64,000 nucleotides of DNA. It comes from Lichenostomus cassidix (lineage: Eukaryota > Chordata > Aves > Passeriformes > Meliphagidae). Below the pieces are notes generated by a model. It was not told the origin of the DNA. It saw only the letters and a program-made list of their open reading frames with translations, and searched no databases. Positions 60,054-64,000 of the stretch are shown piece after piece. Within the stretch, counting starts at the first letter, position 1, and the number at the start of each line of letters is the position of its first letter. Both the position numbers and the translations under genes were made by a program. The DNA lies in contig CM039195.1 of the NCBI GenBank assembly GCA_008360975.2, forward strand, positions 12,453,010 to 12,517,009, read 5' to 3'.

Positions 60054-63000
60054 AGTAGAGAAACTATGGAATTCTGACTCACTGACTGTGAGCAGAAATA
60101 TCATCAAAAATGGTTAGTTGCAAGGATATGTCTCCTCTGATGGTAAGGTGGGATCTAGCAGGATCTAACAGACCCATTCCCACTTTCACCTTGATTTCAG
60201 AACTCTCAGAATTGACAATGTGTTCCCCAAGCCATGTTAGCCCCAAATGAAGCAATTTCCATCATTACTTCATATTCCCACTGAAACCCACCATGTCAGG
60301 AGCTCCTCTCACCCCTGAGCTGATGCTGCTCAACCCAGCAGCATGACAGATGTTAACTAAAAGAAATAAATACAGCACAAGTGTCAAAACAACAAAACTC
60401 ACAACCTGCCATGCAACAAAAAAACCCCAACCGATCCCTTTACATGTTGATTTGTGCTCTTCCCTGAGACATAAGGAACTTGTCTGTGTTCCAAAAGGGT
60501 ATTGATACACATCATTATGCTGTTCCTGTCATGTAACCAAACACTTGTGCAAGTTATTTGGGCTCTGAAAGAGTGGAATTGCATTTGAATTAATATTTTT
60601 TGCAGAAAAACCCATTTAGAGAGCAGTGGTTTTCAAAAGAAACTCAGGAGCAAGTTTATCTCATAAATGCCTCTCTGGTGTTTCAAACATTTTCTAGGGG
60701 AAACAAAAATAACTTGAAGCTTCTTATCACCTGAACCACACAGCAAAAGGTCAGTGCAGATGGATCAGTGTCAGACCAGCAGCCATTATTAAGCTCCAAA
60801 TGGCCTGGATTCTTCCATTTTTCAGTGCTGAAGTTTTGTCCCACATCAATTAAATCTATTGTTCCAGCACTGCTTCACATCCTGCACACACCTGGACATC
60901 TCCACATCAGCACCACTCAGAAACACCAGCTCAGGGATCTACACTTTAAATACACACTGATTTAACAACTGTTTTCTCATGCAGTGAGAAACCCCCAGAA
61001 AATCCCCACAAACAGTTAACCATCCTTTTTCTCTGGCTTGTATGGATCGTGTTCCCCAAAGGAGGTTGATCAGTAAAAAGGATCCATGCTGGGCAGAGGC
61101 TCTGGTGCTGAATTCTGCACTGCATATCCCAAGCACATCCAAAGCAGCCCAAGGAAAAGCTCCAGGAGCTGTGCAGTCCTGGCTTTATGGTGACATATTG
61201 ATCTCACAATCAACACCACCAGCATTATGTCCCACACCCAATATTCAGCTGGAAGGACTGCAACCTACCAGGCAAGAAATATTTTAACACACCTACGTAG
61301 AAAAAGAGAAAAAATGAGATTATTTAGAATTACAATTTGTGTTGTCACCTAAATTTTTATCAAGTGTGTTGGCACAGTGCAGGGCAGCATCTCTCCAGGC
61401 TGCTTGGAATGAAGGTACACAGCAGCATAAATACAGATAACCTGAAATTAAAATCATAAACTGGCTGATAAGCAGGGGTATGGTTTGAAAGATGAAAGAT
61501 AACAAAGCACCATATGCAAGTCCAGTTTTTGCTCTAATGCAATGCAATATATACACACATTTTAATTGCTAACGTCAGTCAAAGCCCAGCGAGGCAGAGA
61601 ACAAAATGACATCAGACAGAATTTCGCTCTTGTTCTTACATTTTCAGACTTAATTAGAAATATTTTTGGGTGCATATATAACATTTGCTACAAGATTTCA
61701 ATAACAAAATACGTTATGATGAATTTTTACAACTATGAAAACAAAACTCTTTATAATTTAAAAACACATCTGAGTACAAATGTATGATTTATCCCAACTA
61801 ACCTTGCCTATTAAAAAGTACTAATTAGGAAAGGTTATGATGCAAAGTGGAAGAAGGGTGCTAACTTTTATCTAAGGAGAACACAGAAATATATCCAAGA
61901 ATCATAAAAGTTGAAGAACAGCAGGCTGCAATTTTGGCTGCCATTCAGGACATCCTACTATTCGCTGCCATTTCTGTTAACAGCAGATTTAAAAGTAGGT
62001 GGTTTCATACTAAAAACTGGACAGTAATGTACTTCTTTCTTTACAGTTAAAGCTGTGCCAGTGCCTCAGTATTCCGTCAAGAAATTCCTTTCCCATCTCA
62101 CCAGTTTCAAGTATCAATAACTTGTGGTAAAAGAAAAATAATTTTATGATCCCTAAAGAGAAAAAAAAGTCTGGTCAGAAGTACACAAACCTGCTTTCCA
62201 AACCCATAAAAAACCACATTACCCTCACCAGCTTCCTACCACAGGGATTTCCTATGGTAACTTTAACACTGAAATTAAAGCACATACAACCACTAAAATA
62301 GATAAAGTTCTCTGACTGGGATACTCAAGAAGAAATCCTAAGGAAAACTTCACTTTTCTGGAAGCATTTGCCTCCCAGTTTCCTTTTTCTATCTTAGTTC
62401 TGGTTGATATCTTTAGGTACATTAGGATAGGAATTTACAGCAAAACGCTGAGGGACATCAGCTCAAAGGGACAATGACAAGACTACAAGAGTTTTCCCAA
62501 AAGCAAATCCCAGGACAAGCTCAGTAACTCTGATCCCCCAAAGTCCCAAGGAGAACCAAAGGATCTGATCTGTGCAGGATTTGCTCTGTACAGCTGGTTC
62601 AGCTCCTCTCAGAAAAATCAGCTGCAAGAAACACAAAGCACAAACCCCATTGTGTCCCCAGGAGCCACAGAGCACCAAACCCAGCCCAGCTCTGCTGCAC
62701 AGCCCTGACAGAGCCTGAGATTTACAGATTTTTATTGATAAGGCAAGGCAGCAGCCTCAGCTTCCCTGCTTGCTTTCAGAAAAGACCTTTTTTAGAAAAC
62801 AAAAAACCAAAAAACAGAAAGCAAGATACAGAAGGTTCATTTTTCTAGTCTGATCCAACTGGGGAACTACTTGCAGGTGCCTGCTCTGGACTAAAGGAAT
62901 GGATAAATAGAGGATCAGAGAGAAAAGTGACAGAACAGCAGAGGGGAAAAAGGAAATGAAGGACAATTATGGGAGGAAGGTGAGGAATAGGACAAAACAG

Positions 63001-63471
63001 CACAGAACAGGCCCATTTGAGTAACATTTTTTATTTTAAGAGCCCCTTGGCTATGCCTTGGCTCAGCTTTATCTGCAGGATATATCATTTCTCACAAATT
63101 TTCCTGCAGTAGCCTTTTGATGAGGTGGCACAGTAATAAATGGGGAGATAATTTGATGTGTTGAACTTTTATTGCTGGTGAGGAATAAAAGGATTTTCAG
63201 CTCCCTGGCTGAGTGTGCAGTACTGACAGCTGGAGCAGGGAGGGAGAGCTCCCCCAGATTAAACCACAAAAGGAGAATAGCTATGGATTTCTCATCAAAA
63301 TAACTTCAGTGATAAAACAGCAGCGCTGAGGACCTGCAGGAATTAAACCATGATTACCAAAGGGGTTTATGAAGTTGGCCTGTCATTCTCAGCCAAATCA
63401 AAGACTGGGACATGCTGCTTCCACAAGAGCTGGGAATTAACCAGTGCTCTTTGCTCTGCGCCTCAAATCCT
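60054..63471. other. Non-coding DNA, no gene seen
   Basis: AT-rich with a GC-richer CpG-poor patch at about 62460-62720. A 10-bp tandem pair (GGATCTAGCA/GGATCTAACA) lies at 60151-60170. Frames stay under about 80 codons, often paired on opposite strands, with no domain. No RNA gene or named repeat was recognised. Confidence 0.6.
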
Positions 63472-63514
63472 CCCCAAAATACCCCAAAATTCCCCTTCAA
63501 TTGCCCCAAATCCC
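63472..63514 (+). repeat. Degenerate CCCCAAAAT-type short tandem
   Basis: Five C runs (four of CCCC, one of CCC) are spaced by AAAATA, AAAATT, TTCAATTG and AAAT. On the minus strand this approaches a G-quadruplex pattern, but one loop is 8 bases, just outside the usual limit. It looks like a short decaying tandem array. Confidence 0.6.
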
Positions 63515-63710
63515 TCCAAAATTCTCCTTTAACCATCCCCTAAAAACCAAAAACCATCCTTGAAGATGGAAGTGCTCAGCAGGGTGCAGCCCCAGGGAGG
63601 AACCAGCAGTGCTGCCCCAAACCTCTGCTCGCTGCATTGGAAGGCTGACCCAGCTCAGTTACTCTGATTATTTCCCCACAGTTTTGAAAAAAACTGAAAA
63701 GAATCCAAAG
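63515..63710. other. Non-coding DNA, no gene seen
   Basis: A mixed-composition stretch with a short GC-rich part near 63560-63650. Nothing gene-like is supported. Confidence 0.55.
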
Positions 63711-63853
63711 AATAAAGGATTTGAGAGGTTCTAGAGAAAAAAGAATTGGGAAAAAAAACAAAACAAACCAAAAAACATTTATCTAAAATAAAAGATTTTA
63801 GAGGTTCTAGAGAAAAAAAGAATTGGAAAAAAAAGAAAAAGCCAAACCATAAA
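63711..63853 (+). repeat. 76-bp tandem duplication, two copies, A-rich
   Basis: The block AGAATAAAGGATTTGAGAGG, then TTCTAGAGAAAAAAGAATTGG, recurs 76 bases later as AAAATAAAAGATTTTAGAGG, then TTCTAGAGAAAAAAAGAATTGG. Both copies end in A-rich sequence with a CCAAA word. The shared GAGGTTCTAG starts at 63725 and 63801. The frame at 63746-63982 is driven by the A runs. Confidence 0.88.
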
Positions 63854-64000
63854 ATGTTTGGTTTTACTGTTCATCATGGTCCCAAGTGTCCATGCCAGGG
63901 TCTGGCAGAGGAGCCTGGGGATGTACCATCCAAAGTACAAGTTCTAATTAATAATGACAAAATGATACATGATGACATCTAAGGATGGCTGATGATTTAC
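63854..64000. other. Non-coding window end
   Basis: Nothing supported; the window ends in unremarkable sequence. Confidence 0.5.

Noticed and set aside
63472..63514. Minus-strand G-quadruplex
   Set aside because: One loop is 8 bases, outside the usual 1-7 limit. It is kept only as a degenerate tandem repeat.

Overview
The window looks like 64 kb of vertebrate nuclear DNA with no protein-coding gene that I can defend. It is AT-rich, and every open reading frame is short or lies in low-complexity or locally GC-rich sequence. There is no CpG island, no prokaryote-style gene packing, no recognisable tRNA, rRNA or snRNA gene, and no intact mobile element. A bird is the best guess. Three fragments match the CR1 LINE family, the dominant avian retrotransposon, interspersed repeats are sparse, and one old MIR-like SINE survives. 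A songbird is possible but unproven, and turtles or crocodilians also carry CR1. The stretch is probably an intergenic desert or the inside of one or more very long introns; the sequence alone does not decide which.

Layout. 1-6.5 kb: AT-rich DNA with two GC-richer patches and a MIR-like SINE near 1.4-1.6 kb. 6.5-25 kb: mostly featureless, with candidate conserved non-coding blocks near 6.6 and 15.6 kb. 25.2-25.4 kb: a perfect 16-bp-stem palindrome followed by an 82-bp pure purine tract. 27.5 kb: a canonical G-quadruplex motif. 29.7-29.9 kb: a CR1 3' end on the minus strand, ending at a poly(A) run. 31-42.6 kb: several AT-rich blocks with retained CpGs and homeodomain or octamer-like motifs (31.4, 32.5, 38.9, 40.95 and 42.5 kb), plus a GC-rich patch at 39.2-39.7 kb with long overlapping spurious ORFs. 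43.03-43.38 kb: a two-module minisatellite. 46.06-46.32 kb: a decayed CR1 reverse-transcriptase fragment. 51.95-52.7 kb: another conserved-looking block. 55.5-55.8 kb: a second CR1 3' end. 56.47-60.05 kb: two nearly identical ~300-bp copies in inverted orientation, about 3 kb apart. 63.5-63.85 kb: simple C-rich repeats and a 76-bp tandem duplication.

No genes are seen working together. The structural highlights are the young inverted repeat, the modular minisatellite and the palindrome/purine-tract pair. The most plausible function is in the conserved-looking non-coding blocks, which only a cross-species alignment can confirm.
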